From Geothrix fuzhouensis (lineage in GTDB: Bacteria; Acidobacteriota; Holophagae; Holophagales; Holophagaceae): 64,000 nucleotides of DNA. The DNA is taken from contig NZ_JANHMQ010000004.1 in NCBI RefSeq assembly GCF_024609325.1, positions 1 through 64,000 of the forward strand. The letters are read 5' to 3'. A program made the position numbers and the translations under genes. This document shows, piece by piece, positions 33,398 through 42,202 of the stretch. The notes beneath the pieces were generated by a model that saw only the letters and a program-made list of their open reading frames with translations, did not search any database and was not told the origin of the DNA. Every line of letters begins with the position of its first letter. Positions within the stretch are counted from its first letter, which is position 1.

Positions 33398-34726
33398 TCA
33401 ACCCCGCATCATCTCCGCGATGAGGAAGGCCATCTCCAGGCTCTGGGTGCCGTTCAGACGCGGGTCGCAGCCGGTCTCGTAGGACTTGGCGAGGTCAGCC
33501 TCGGAGAGGCCCTCGCTGCCCCCGGTGCACTCGGTGACGGCTTCGCCGGTGAGCTCGATGTGGACACCGCCCAGGTGTGAACCGTGGGTTCGGTGGATCT
33601 CAAAGGCCTGGCGCAGTTCGGAAAGAATGGCCCCGAAGTCGCGGGTTTTCAGGCCGCCGGCGCTTTCGATGCCGTTGCCGTGCATGGGGTCGCAGCTCCA
33701 GAGCACGGGACGGCCTGTGTCCTGGACGGCCTTCAATAAGGGCGGCAGGGCAGCCTGGATCTTCGCGGCGCCGAAGCGGGAGATGAGCGTGATGCGGCCC
33801 GGTTCGCGGCCTGGGTCCAGGTGCTCCAGCAGGGCCAGCAGATGCTCGGGCGAGGCGCTGGGACCCACTTTCACGCCGATGGGGTTGCGGAGGCCGCGGA
33901 GGTATTCGATGTGGGCCCCGTCCAGCTGGCGCGTGCGCTCCCCCACCCAGAGGGTGTGGGCGCCCAGGTTGTAGTAGGCGGAAGCATCATCGACCCAGCG
34001 GGTGAGCGCTTCTTCATAAGGCAACAGCAAGGCTTCGTGGCTGGTGAAGAAATCGATGCGCTCCAGCACGTCCCGCTGCACACCGCCCAAGGCCTCGAGG
34101 AAATCGAGGGACTCGCGCACGTGGTCCAGGGTGCGCCGGTACTCGGGCACCTGCCCGGTGCCGCCCGGCAGCTCCCAGCGTTCCGGGTGGTGCAGATCCG
34201 CGAAACCGCCCGCCGTGAGGGCTCGCAGATGGTTCAGCGTGGCAGAAGCATGGAAGTAGGCTTCCAGCATGCGGCCGGGATCGGGCCGCCGGACGACTTC
34301 ATCCGCACCCAGGCCATTGATGAGGTCGCCCCGGTAGCTGGGCAGGTCGCGGCCGCCCACTGTCTCGGTGGGCTTGCTGCGGGGTTTGGCAAACTGGCCG
34401 GCGATGCGGCCCACGCGGACCACGGGCTTTCGACCGCCGTGGGTGAGGGCCACGGACATCTGGAGCAGGACGCGCAGCTTGCCTTCGATGGATTCTGGGG
34501 TGCAGTCCTTGAACTGCTCGGCGCAATCGCCGCCCTGGAGGAGGAAGCGCCGCCCCGCGGCCGCCTCCGCCAGCAGGCTGCGAAGCCGGTCGACCTCCTG
34601 AGGCACCACCAGCGGGGGCAGGCGACGCAGGCGGGCCAGCACGGCCTCCAGCTCGGAGGGGTCGGCATAATCCGGCTGCTGCATCGCAGGAAAACGTTGC
34701 CAGCTGTGGGGATTCCAGGGTGACAT
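33398..34726 (-). CDS. aroF: Class II DAHP synthase (3-deoxy-7-phosphoheptulonate synthase)
   Basis: First step of the shikimate pathway, from phosphoenolpyruvate and erythrose 4-phosphate. The 442-aa protein is the plant/mycobacterial type II form: metal-binding Cys in LLQGGDCAEQF, PVVRVGRIAGQFAKPRS, the phosphate-binding region and CDPMHGN. It lies 19 bp downstream of the OmpR-type regulator on the same strand and may be read from the same transcript. The exact symbol is a convention, since type II forms carry several names. Confidence 0.95.
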   Translation of the reverse strand: MSPWNPHSWQRFPAMQQPDYADPSELEAVLARLRRLPPLVVPQEVDRLRSLLAEAAAGRRFLLQGGDCAEQFKDCTPESIEGKLRVLLQMSVALTHGGRKPVVRVGRIAGQFAKPRSKPTETVGGRDLPSYRGDLINGLGADEVVRRPDPGRMLEAYFHASATLNHLRALTAGGFADLHHPERWELPGGTGQVPEYRRTLDHVRESLDFLEALGGVQRDVLERIDFFTSHEALLLPYEEALTRWVDDASAYYNLGAHTLWVGERTRQLDGAHIEYLRGLRNPIGVKVGPSASPEHLLALLEHLDPGREPGRITLISRFGAAKIQAALPPLLKAVQDTGRPVLWSCDPMHGNGIESAGGLKTRDFGAILSELRQAFEIHRTHGSHLGGVHIELTGEAVTECTGGSEGLSEADLAKSYETGCDPRLNGTQSLEMAFLIAEMMRG

Positions 34727-34745
34727 CGGACCTCGGGACGAGGGC

Positions 34746-35474
34746 TCAGTCTACCCGCTCGGCCCATCCGCCAGCCTGGGTGCTTGGTTCCGGTTCCACG
34801 GGCGTGATCCAGCGGTAGCCCTCGCCACCCACCGTGGTGATCCAGGCGGCACCCAGCTCTTCGCCCAGCTTGCGGCGCAGGTTCGCGATGTGGACATCGA
34901 CGGTGCGGGCGCTGGGGCGCGCATCCGGCTCCCAGGCCAGCTGCAGCAACTCCTTGCGGCTGTGGGTGCGGCCGGCGTGGGTGATGAGGATCTCCAGCAG
35001 CCGGAACTCGCGGGGCGTCAGCTCCAGTGGCCGGCCGTCCCGCCGGGCCTCCAGGCGGGGCAGGTTGAACTGGAAGGGGCCGGAGCGCAACCGAGGCGGC
35101 CGGTCCACGGGGCGGGTCCGCCGCAGGATGGCCTTCACCCGGGCCATGAGCTCGAGCACGGAGAAGGGCTTCACCAGGTAGTCGTCGGCCCCCAGGCTCA
35201 GGCCCTTCACCCGGTCGGTCTCCTCGCCCCGGGCGGTGAGGAGGAGCACCGGCACTTCGTCTTTCCGGTCCCGCAGGGTGCGGAGGACCTCGAATCCATC
35301 GAGCTGGGGCAGCATCAGGTCAAGCACGATGAGGTCGGCCCGGTGGGCCCCATGGGCCGCCAGGGCGGGCACACCATCATCTACCGCCTCGACGGAATAG
35401 CCTTCGAAGCCCAGGTTGTTGACGAGGAGCTGGCAGAGGGAGGGCTCGTCCTCTACCACGAGGATGTGGATCAC
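34746..35474 (-). CDS. OmpR/PhoB-type response regulator
   Basis: A 242-aa regulator with an N-terminal receiver (LIVLDLMLPQLDG, phosphoacceptor Asp about 51; conserved Lys in LVKPFS) and a C-terminal winged helix (LTPREFRLLEILITHAG; TVDVHIANLRRKLG). The sensor kinase expected as its partner lies two genes upstream, separated by a dihaem cytochrome gene. The downstream gene is DAHP synthase. Confidence 0.95.
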   Translation of the reverse strand: MIHILVVEDEPSLCQLLVNNLGFEGYSVEAVDDGVPALAAHGAHRADLIVLDLMLPQLDGFEVLRTLRDRKDEVPVLLLTARGEETDRVKGLSLGADDYLVKPFSVLELMARVKAILRRTRPVDRPPRLRSGPFQFNLPRLEARRDGRPLELTPREFRLLEILITHAGRTHSRKELLQLAWEPDARPSARTVDVHIANLRRKLGEELGAAWITTVGGEGYRWITPVEPEPSTQAGGWAERVD

Positions 35475-35568
35475 GGCGTCTCACTCAAGGAACAGATGAT
35501 CCAAAGATGCACGCATTGCCTTGGAAGAGCAAGTGAGGATGGCTGCAATTTCCAAGGCTGGGTGGAAT

Positions 35569-36369
35569 TCAATACCGGCTGTCCGCAGGTTTCCCGCCGC
35601 GGGGCCAATCGTTCACCTTCCCAGGGAAATCCGGTCGGGGCAGGTGGGTGAAGTAGGCGGGCACATCGTAGGTCTCTTGGGGGGTGAGGGGTTCGGATCC
35701 GCCGAGGCCGCTCATGTTGGCTTTCACGAAGGCCGCGGCCTTGCTGGTGCGGGCCATGCCGGCTCCGAGGTTGAAGGACCGGGGACCCCAGAGCGGCGGA
35801 ATGTCTGCGGAGCCCTGGCCGTCCTCCCCGTGGCAGGCCGCGCAGGCCCGGGCATAGACCGCCTTGCCGCGCGCCGGATCCGCGGGTGCCGGGGCCTGCA
35901 GGGGTGGATTGCCCCGGCCCTCCACCTCGGCGCCCACCGGGACCTCCTTGGACAGCCACCAGATGTAGGCGAGCAGCCCGCGCATCTCCTCGCTGTTGGT
36001 CGGCAGGGGCTTGCCGTTCATGGAGCGCAAGAAGCAGCCGTTGATGCGGTCTTCCATGGTGCCCACGCGGCCCGCCCGGGGCAGGTAGGTGGGGAAGACG
36101 GCCCAGAGGCCGACCATGGGGGACGCGTTGGGCGCGCGCCCGGCGTCCAGGTGGCAGCTGCTGCAGCTGAGGGCATTTCCGGAATACGCCGGGGCGTACT
36201 TGGGGGTGTTCGTGAAGATCTTTTGGCCGAGGCGGATCGCCTCACCGACAGGCCCCTGGGGGATGGTCGCCTCCTTCGGTGCCTTCAGTGGCACCTGGGC
36301 GGGCTTTGGCGGCTCGGCGGCCACCAGGCCCAGGCTGAGAACCACGAGGCCCATCCATGAACGCGCCAT
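35569..36369 (-). CDS. TsdA-like periplasmic dihaem c-type cytochrome
   Basis: A 266-aa exported protein with a signal peptide (about 1-18) and two haem c sites: Cys69-Cys72-His73 (CSSCH) and Cys176-Cys179-His180 (CAACH). The first domain carries SCHLDAG, RINGCFLRSMNG and an EMRGLLAYIWWLS helix, the pattern of the thiosulfate dehydrogenase / tetrathionate reductase TsdA. Cys112 in the second motif sits where TsdA has its unusual cysteine haem ligand (from memory of the family). The ATG at 36369 follows GGGGGA. It lies between a sensor kinase and its likely response regulator. Confidence 0.88.
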   Translation of the reverse strand: MARSWMGLVVLSLGLVAAEPPKPAQVPLKAPKEATIPQGPVGEAIRLGQKIFTNTPKYAPAYSGNALSCSSCHLDAGRAPNASPMVGLWAVFPTYLPRAGRVGTMEDRINGCFLRSMNGKPLPTNSEEMRGLLAYIWWLSKEVPVGAEVEGRGNPPLQAPAPADPARGKAVYARACAACHGEDGQGSADIPPLWGPRSFNLGAGMARTSKAAAFVKANMSGLGGSEPLTPQETYDVPAYFTHLPRPDFPGKVNDWPRGGKPADSRY

Positions 36370-36496
36370 GACATCCCCCATCGGGCGGGCATCGCCCGCC
36401 CTGATGGTAGGCCTGGGGAGGTGTCGTGCCTGGTGATCCTGGTCATCTCGGGAGGTGCCAGGCGAGTGGGAACGGAGTGGGGACAGGGCCTTCGGA

Positions 36497-38068
36497 TCAG
36501 GCGACCGGAACCTCCAGAAGGGCCGAGAACCCCTCGCCGGGGGCTGAGGTGAAGGAGAGGCCCCAGCCTTCCTGGTCGGCGACCTGCACCAGCAGGCTCA
36601 GGCCGAGGCCCTGGCCTTCCCGCATGAAGCCCTCCTTGCCTCTGGGCCGCAGGCGCTGGAAGGGCTTGCCGAGAGCCTTGAGCTGGTGCGGCTCCAGGCC
36701 ATCCCCTTCGTCGGTGACCCGGAGGCAGAGGCGACGGCGGGTCCGCCAGGATTCCAGGGTGACCCGGCCCCGCCCGTGGGTCAGTGCGTTTTCCACCAGG
36801 GTGAGCAGCGCCGAGCGCAGCGAGGGCAGCGGGGCGCGTCCGGGCGCTTCCGCCAGGCGGAGCTCCAGCGGGCGCTCCTCGACCTCGAACCCGGGCCGCA
36901 GATCCTCCACCACCTCCCGGATCCAGGCGGGCGTGGCCAGGCCGTGGGGGCCGGAGGCGCCGCCGCCGCGGATGACCCGAAGGCCGGTCTCGATGATGGT
37001 CGTGAGGTGGTCCACCTCCTCGCCGATCTTGAGCAGCTCCTCATCGGCGCGCTCGGGGCTGAGGCGGCCCAGGCGGAGGGAGTCGCAGCGGAACTTGAGG
37101 ATGGCCAGGGGCGTCTTGAGGCTGTGGGTCATGGAGGCCATGCGGTCGGCGTCCAGCTCGGCCTTGCGGCGGGTGCGGTGCCGCAGCCACAGGCCCAGCA
37201 GCAAGGCCAGGCCCACGGAAAGGGCCACGCCGGAGACTAGGCGCCGCTGGGATCTGAGCGTCCGGCGGAAGGCGGCCTGGTCGTCATCGAAGGCCACGCC
37301 CGCCAGGGTCCACCCTTCCCCGAAGGCGTTGGTCTTGGTGATGGAGCCCAGGGGGAGGGCGACGAGCCTCTGAGGATCGGCCTGGAGGTGGGGTTGGGCC
37401 CCCCAAGGTTCCGGCTTCAGGTCTGTCCGGTTGGCGTCCGATTCGCGGAGAAGGCCCATGCGCAGGGCCCGGCGCGGAGCCAAGGCGATGCCCAGCTCGC
37501 GCTCCACGTCCGGAGCGCCGGGCCGCCAGCGCTTGATCACCAGCCAGCGGTCCGACAGCAGCACCACCGTGGCCACCTTCCCGAAGTCGGGGTCCTGCTC
37601 CCGGGGCGGGTTCCACTCGAAGCGCTGGGCCATCTCGGCGTGGGTCATCCATCCCAGGTACTGCTGGATCTGAGCGGGATCCCGGGGAGGAACCAGGCGG
37701 TCGCCTTCCCGGACCCAGAGGTGGCGCCCCTCGAAGCGGTCCAGCAGGGCCACCACCAGGGGCTGGTCGCTGAGAAAGCGCCGGAGATCCTCTTCGTCGC
37801 CACGTTGGATGCTGTGGAGAAGCGGCAGGCTCTTCCAGTGCCGTTCGACGGCCTCGAAGTCCACCCAGTGGGCCTCCATATAGGCCTGCTGGGCGTTGCC
37901 GATCTGGTCCATCAGGTAGTACCGGGGGGCGAAATACAGCATCCCCGCCGTCAGCAGACCGGCCAGGGCCAGGAGGACGATGCCGCTCTGCTGCTGGAGG
38001 CGCTGCCACCGGGAAGGCCCGAGGCCGGGATGGAGGACACGGAAGCGGGACGTGCGGTGACGATGCAT
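36497..38068 (-). CDS. Membrane sensor histidine kinase
   Basis: A 523-aa kinase with an N-terminal membrane helix (about 28-48), a periplasmic region of about 220 residues of no recognised family, and a second helix (about 278-296). The HisKA phosphoacceptor follows (ASMTHSLKTPLAILKF), then HATPase motifs (LVENALTHG, DEGDGL, GQGLGLSL). There is no HAMP domain to speak of. It heads a kinase-cytochrome-regulator run on the minus strand. The start has no strong ribosome-binding site, so the first 20 residues are uncertain. Confidence 0.9.
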   Translation of the reverse strand: MHRHRTSRFRVLHPGLGPSRWQRLQQQSGIVLLALAGLLTAGMLYFAPRYYLMDQIGNAQQAYMEAHWVDFEAVERHWKSLPLLHSIQRGDEEDLRRFLSDQPLVVALLDRFEGRHLWVREGDRLVPPRDPAQIQQYLGWMTHAEMAQRFEWNPPREQDPDFGKVATVVLLSDRWLVIKRWRPGAPDVERELGIALAPRRALRMGLLRESDANRTDLKPEPWGAQPHLQADPQRLVALPLGSITKTNAFGEGWTLAGVAFDDDQAAFRRTLRSQRRLVSGVALSVGLALLLGLWLRHRTRRKAELDADRMASMTHSLKTPLAILKFRCDSLRLGRLSPERADEELLKIGEEVDHLTTIIETGLRVIRGGGASGPHGLATPAWIREVVEDLRPGFEVEERPLELRLAEAPGRAPLPSLRSALLTLVENALTHGRGRVTLESWRTRRRLCLRVTDEGDGLEPHQLKALGKPFQRLRPRGKEGFMREGQGLGLSLLVQVADQEGWGLSFTSAPGEGFSALLEVPVA

Positions 38069-38133
38069 GGGGTCTCGGCGGAAAGGGAGGTGACAGCCAG
38101 CTTAGCGGCCGGCGGTCGCTTCCGGGGCGCCTA

Positions 38134-38541
38134 AGAGTGCCTAACAAAACCCCCAGGGGGCCGCGCGAGGGCCGCCGGGCGAGCGAAGCGAGGAACGCGA
38201 GGGAGCCTCCGGCTCCACGAGCCGCAGGCGAGTGGGAGGCACGCAAAGCGTGCCGTCAGACGGAGGGCGTAGCGGCATCGCCCTCCACCTGATGGGCCCT
38301 GCCCCGCAGGGCCCTCCCGCTCGCAAGCTCGCAGAGGTGGAGCCTCCCCGCCGGTCCTCGCCCGGAGGGAGAAAGCCGGGTGGGCGCCCCGCGGCGTCAG
38401 GTCCCTTGAACGATGTCCCGCATCGCCCTGCGGGCCCTTCCTTCTCGGTATCGCCTTCGGCGATACGCGAGACAAACTGATATCTGCGGTGCATCCCACC
38501 TGGCTTTCTCGCGGCCCCGTCGGGGTTTTGTTAGGCACTCT
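38134..38541. repeat. 0.4-kb terminal-inverted-repeat element, non-coding
   Basis: Perfect 20-bp terminal inverted repeats (AGAGTGCCTAACAAAACCCC at 38134-38153, its complement at 38522-38541) continue inward imperfectly through GGGCCGCG. The interior is GC-rich and packed with small palindromes, including GGCACGC/GCGTGCC and GTATCGC/GCGATAC. The latter unit (38443-38476) matches one in the purH-alaS element. TA occurs at both outer edges (38132-38133 and 38541-38542). Several overlapping frames are open, but none looks like a protein. The right end overlaps the last base of the nadA stop codon. Confidence 0.85.
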
Positions 38542-39508
38542 AGCCCAAGGCCAGCATCCGCTCCAGGGGTTTCAGGGCCTTCAGCCGTACGGTCTCGTCC
38601 AGGTGGATCTCGGGTTTCAAATCCCGCAGGCAGAGGTAGAGCTTTTCGAGGTTGTTGAGCTTCATGTAGGGGCAGAGGCTGCAGTTGCAGCCGCTGTCCG
38701 CCGGGGCGGGGATCAGCTCGGCCTCAGGCCGCCGCTGGCGCATCTGATGGAGGATGCCGGCTTCCGTGGCCACGATGAACGCCTTGGCGCTGTCTTTGGC
38801 GACGTAGTTCAGCAGGGCCGCGGTGGAACCCACGAAGTCCGCCAGTTGGCTCACAGTGGCGTCGCACTCGGGGTGGGCGATGAGCTTGGCCTCGGGGTGC
38901 TGGGCCTTCAGGGCCGCCAAGCGCTTGGCCGTGAACTGCTCGTGCACGATGCAGAAGCCCGGGAACAGCACCATGTCGCGGCCCGTCTGTTTCATGACCC
39001 ACTTGCCCAGGTGGCGGTCCGGAGCGAACACGATCTTGCGCTCCTTCGGAAGGCTTTCCACCACACGGACGGCGTTGCTGCTGGTGCAGATGACTGTGCT
39101 GAGGGCCTTCACCCCCACGGAGCAGTTGATGTAGCTGACGACGTCGTGATCCGGGTACTGCTTGAGCCACTGCTCGAAGTAGTCCGCCGGGCAGCGGTCC
39201 GCCAGGCTGCAGCCGGCGTCCATGTCGGGGATGACCACCCGCTTGGCGGGGTTGAGGATCTTGGCGGTCTCGGCCATGAAATGAACCCCGCAGAAGGCGA
39301 TGACATCGGCATCCGCCTTGGCGGCCTGCTGGCTGAGCTGGAGGCTGTCGCCCACGAAGTCGGCCAGGTCCTGGATCTCCGGCTCCTGGTAGTAGTGGGC
39401 CAGGAGCACGGCCCGCCGCTCGGCCTTGAGGCGCCGGATCTCGGCGGGGAGATCAAGCCCGGCGGGAATGCTCTCGAGGTCGGGGACGTAGGGGGCGGTC
39501 AGGTCCAT
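38540..39508 (-). CDS. nadA: Quinolinate synthase
   Basis: Condenses iminoaspartate with dihydroxyacetone phosphate in NAD synthesis, using an oxygen-sensitive [4Fe-4S] cluster. The 322-aa protein has all three pseudo-repeat domains and the three cluster cysteines (in [20 protein letters not shown] and [11 protein letters not shown]), plus [11 protein letters not shown] near the N terminus. nadB and nadC are not in the window. The stop codon abuts the terminal-inverted-repeat element. Confidence 0.97.
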   Translation of the reverse strand: MDLTAPYVPDLESIPAGLDLPAEIRRLKAERRAVLLAHYYQEPEIQDLADFVGDSLQLSQQAAKADADVIAFCGVHFMAETAKILNPAKRVVIPDMDAGCSLADRCPADYFEQWLKQYPDHDVVSYINCSVGVKALSTVICTSSNAVRVVESLPKERKIVFAPDRHLGKWVMKQTGRDMVLFPGFCIVHEQFTAKRLAALKAQHPEAKLIAHPECDATVSQLADFVGSTAALLNYVAKDSAKAFIVATEAGILHQMRQRRPEAELIPAPADSGCNCSLCPYMKLNNLEKLYLCLRDLKPEIHLDETVRLKALKPLERMLALG

Positions 39509-39517
39509 GAACCCATT

Positions 39518-39694
39518 CTAAGTCTTCTCCAGGAAGTGGCGGATGCGTTCGCCCGGCCCATCATGGTCGAAGACCTCGGCAAAAGCCGCCCGTTCCCAGG
39601 CCAGGGCGGCAGGGCGAGACACCCTCTCCTGATGCCGTTGAAGGTTCTCGAGGAGGGAAAGCGCGCGTTCGGAAGCTGAAAATCCTGTTGTCAC
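39518..39694 (-). CDS. Small hypothetical ORF upstream of nadA
   Basis: A possible 58-aa product from a GTG at 39694, 9 bp upstream of nadA on the same strand, with AGGAACC ahead of it. The C-terminal half (ALAWERAAFAEVFDH, then RIRHFLEKT) looks like the tail of an enoyl-CoA hydratase/crotonase-type protein, so this may be a remnant rather than a gene. The frame is open further upstream to 39802, but that part covers the glnN leader. Confidence 0.35.
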   Translation of the reverse strand: MTTGFSASERALSLLENLQRHQERVSRPAALAWERAAFAEVFDHDGPGERIRHFLEKT

Positions 39695-39709
39695 AAACGA
39701 GGTTCCTGT

Positions 39710-39793
39710 ATCCTGTGGGTGGATCGCAGGATCCAAGTGGATGTGGGAATCCGATGGCTGCCCCCGAGGGGCGGACATCGGTTTATTTTTATT
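39710..39793 (+). promoter_or_regulatory. Attenuator-like leader of glnN
   Basis: Upstream of glnN a weak hairpin (ATCCTG 39710-39715 with CAGGAT 39727-39732) is followed by a strong one. CCGATG (39751-39756) pairs with CATCGG (39776-39781), enclosing CTGCCCC/GGGGCGG, and TTTATTTTTATTT comes directly after. It has the form of a plus-strand terminator, yet no plus-strand gene lies upstream. It therefore most likely controls glnN itself. A possible promoter is TTGTCA (39688) with TATCCT (39709), spacing 15. Confidence 0.5.
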
Positions 39794-39826
39794 TACATTC
39801 ATCGTTCAACGTCCAAAGGGGGACAC

Positions 39827-41986
39827 ATGGCCAAGGCGCAGGCGCCAGACACTTCCAGCATCTCACGGCTGGATCAGATCAAAATCAGCCAGTACTTCGG
39901 CTGCAACACCTTCAGCGAGCGCACCATGCGCGACCGCCTGCAGAAGGATGTCTACAAGGCCTACCGCCAGGCATTGAAGCGCGGCGAGCCCCTGTCCCCG
40001 GAAGTGGCCAAGAGCGTGGCCCAGGCCATGAAGGATTGGGCCCTCGAGCAGGGCTGCACCCACTTCACCCACTGGTTCCTGCCCATGACCGGGGCCACCG
40101 CCGAGAAGCACGACGCCTTCATCTCCTGGGACGAGCCGGGCCAGGTCATCGAGCGCTTCAGCGGCAGCCAGCTCATCCAGGGCGAGCCCGACGCCAGCTC
40201 CTTCCCCAGCGGTGGCCTGCGCGCCACCTTCGAGGCCCGCGGCTACACCGCCTGGGATCCCGCCAGCCCGGCCTTCCTCATAGAAGGCCCCATCGGCAAG
40301 ACCCTCTGCATCCCCACGGCCTTCGTGGGGTACCACGGCGAGGCTCTGGACCACAAAGTGCCCCTCCTTCGCTCCATGGAAGTGGTGTCCCGCCGGGCGG
40401 TCGAGGGCCTGGCCCACTTCGGCGTGAAGGCCGAGGCGGTGGTGGCCCAGTGCGGCCCCGAGCAGGAGTACTTCGCCGTGGACCTGGAACTGGCCCAGCA
40501 GCGGCCAGACCTCATGTTCGCCAACCGTACCCTTCAGGGCGCCAAGCCTCCCAAGGGCCAGGAGCTGGAAGACCACTACTTCGGCAGCATCAAGGAGCGC
40601 GTCCTCGGGTTCATGCAGGAGGTCGAACTGGAGTGCTTCAAGCTGGGCATCCCCGCCAAGACCCGCCACAACGAAGTCGCCCCCAACCAGTTCGAGATCG
40701 CACCCATCTACGAGGCCGCGAACATCGCCAGCGACCACAACCAGCTGCTCATGGAGATCCTCAAGTCCGTGGGTGAGCGGCATGGCCTGGCCATCCTGCT
40801 CCATGAGAAGCCCTTCGCCGGCGTCAACGGCAGCGGCAAGCACGTGAACTGGAGCCTGGCCACGGACGAGGGCCAGAACCTGCTGGAGCCCGGGCAGACC
40901 CCGGAGCAGAACCTGCAGTTCCTCTACTTCCTCAGCGCCACCCTGAAGGCCATCCACACCCATGGCGGCTTGCTCCGCGCCGCCATCGCCAGCGCCGGCA
41001 ACGACCACCGCCTGGGTGCCAACGAGGCCCCACCGGCCATCATGTCGGCCTTCCTCGGGGCCCAGCTGAACCACATCCTCGACGCCATCGAGAAGGGCGA
41101 CGTGGCGGATGCCTCCACCCAGCGCATCCTCGATCTGGGCATCGGCAACTTGCCCCGCATCGAGAAGGACGCCACAGACCGCAACCGGACCAGCCCCTTC
41201 GCCTTCACGGGCAACAAGTTCGAGTTCCGCGCCGTGGGCTCCAGCCAACCCATCGCCCTGCCGCTGACGGTGATCAATGCCGCCGTGGCCGAGGCGCTGG
41301 ACGGGTTGAACGCCAAGCTCGACGGGGAGATCAAGTCCGGCAAAGAACACCGTGCCGCCGTGCTGTCTGTGGTGCGCCAGGCCATCATCGAGACCAAGGC
41401 CATCCGCTTCGAGGGCAACGGCTACTCCGAGGAGTGGAAGGCCGAAGCTGAGCGCCGTGGCCTCCCCCACGCCAAGGATACGGTGGCGGCTCTCCACACC
41501 TGGGAAGGGGCCGCCTCGAAGGCCGTGTTCACCAAGTCCGGCATCCTCTCCGAGGGTGAGCTGGAATCGCGCATCCACATCCGCCACGAGCAGTACCAGA
41601 AGGCCATCGCCATCGAGACCCAGGTCCTGCGCGAGATGGCCGAGACCCAGATCCTGCCCTCCATCACCGCCGATCTCGGCGCTCGCGCCAAGAGCCTCGG
41701 CAGGTTGGCAGCCGCCGGCATCGCGGTGCCCGAGACCCTCAAGGTCGCCCTCCAGGCCCAGGCCACCCTTGCCGGTGAAGCCCAGGCACGCCTTTCCGCC
41801 ATGAAGGTCGCCTTGGCCGCAGCGGAAGCGGTCGAAGACAACCATGCCCGCACCGAGGCCTTCGGCAACCAAGTCAATGAGGCCAAGCACGCCCTGCGCG
41901 AAGTGCTGGACCACCTGGAAGAGGCCTGCGATGCCGACCTCTGGCCCCTGCCGAAGTACTGGCAGCTGCTGTCCCCGCTGCTCTAG
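39827..41986 (+). CDS. glnN: Glutamine synthetase type III
   Basis: Makes glutamine from glutamate and ammonia. The 719-aa length is typical of the dodecameric type III enzyme, much longer than GlnA. Recognisable blocks include EQEYFAVD, KTRHNEVAPNQFEIAP, HEKPFAGVNGSGKH and the NDHRLGANEAPPA loop, and the long C-terminal helical region is present. The ATG at 39827 follows AAGGGGG; the frame is open 108 bp further upstream through the leader hairpin. It is followed by a perfect bidirectional terminator. Confidence 0.97.
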   Translation: MAKAQAPDTSSISRLDQIKISQYFGCNTFSERTMRDRLQKDVYKAYRQALKRGEPLSPEVAKSVAQAMKDWALEQGCTHFTHWFLPMTGATAEKHDAFISWDEPGQVIERFSGSQLIQGEPDASSFPSGGLRATFEARGYTAWDPASPAFLIEGPIGKTLCIPTAFVGYHGEALDHKVPLLRSMEVVSRRAVEGLAHFGVKAEAVVAQCGPEQEYFAVDLELAQQRPDLMFANRTLQGAKPPKGQELEDHYFGSIKERVLGFMQEVELECFKLGIPAKTRHNEVAPNQFEIAPIYEAANIASDHNQLLMEILKSVGERHGLAILLHEKPFAGVNGSGKHVNWSLATDEGQNLLEPGQTPEQNLQFLYFLSATLKAIHTHGGLLRAAIASAGNDHRLGANEAPPAIMSAFLGAQLNHILDAIEKGDVADASTQRILDLGIGNLPRIEKDATDRNRTSPFAFTGNKFEFRAVGSSQPIALPLTVINAAVAEALDGLNAKLDGEIKSGKEHRAAVLSVVRQAIIETKAIRFEGNGYSEEWKAEAERRGLPHAKDTVAALHTWEGAASKAVFTKSGILSEGELESRIHIRHEQYQKAIAIETQVLREMAETQILPSITADLGARAKSLGRLAAAGIAVPETLKVALQAQATLAGEAQARLSAMKVALAAAEAVEDNHARTEAFGNQVNEAKHALREVLDHLEEACDADLWPLPKYWQLLSPLL

Positions 41987-42002
41987 CTTTTCGATTGACT
42001 CA

Positions 42003-42034
42003 AAAAAACGGGCCGCGATCGCGGCCCGTTTTTT
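42003..42034. terminator. Perfectly palindromic bidirectional terminator, copy 1
   Basis: A 32-bp perfect palindrome: six A, CGGGCCGCGA and its complement, six T. It lies 16 bp after glnN. The same 28-bp core recurs at 42741-42769. Confidence 0.93.
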
Positions 42035-42202
42035 GGTGGTGGGACCTGATGGAGGGAATATCCGATTCGTTCAAGCCAGTAGATGGGTTTATGGGATGGC
42101 CGTTCGGCGGGCGAAAACGACCGTTCGACTGGAGTCCATAGCCTGGAAAGCCATGATGACTTATCCATGATCTATGCTTCGCCCTTGTTCCCAGGAGATT
42201 CG

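Noticed and set aside
38134-38541. A complete insertion sequence
   Set aside because: It has terminal inverted repeats but no transposase frame, so at most a MITE-like derivative.
38131-38658. Short ORFs inside the terminal-inverted-repeat element
   Set aside because: Open in several frames on both strands with Arg/Pro/Gly-rich translations and no ribosome-binding sites; explained by GC-rich palindromic sequence.
39863-41914. A 683-codon minus-strand frame
   Set aside because: Antisense of glnN, which is certain from its motifs.
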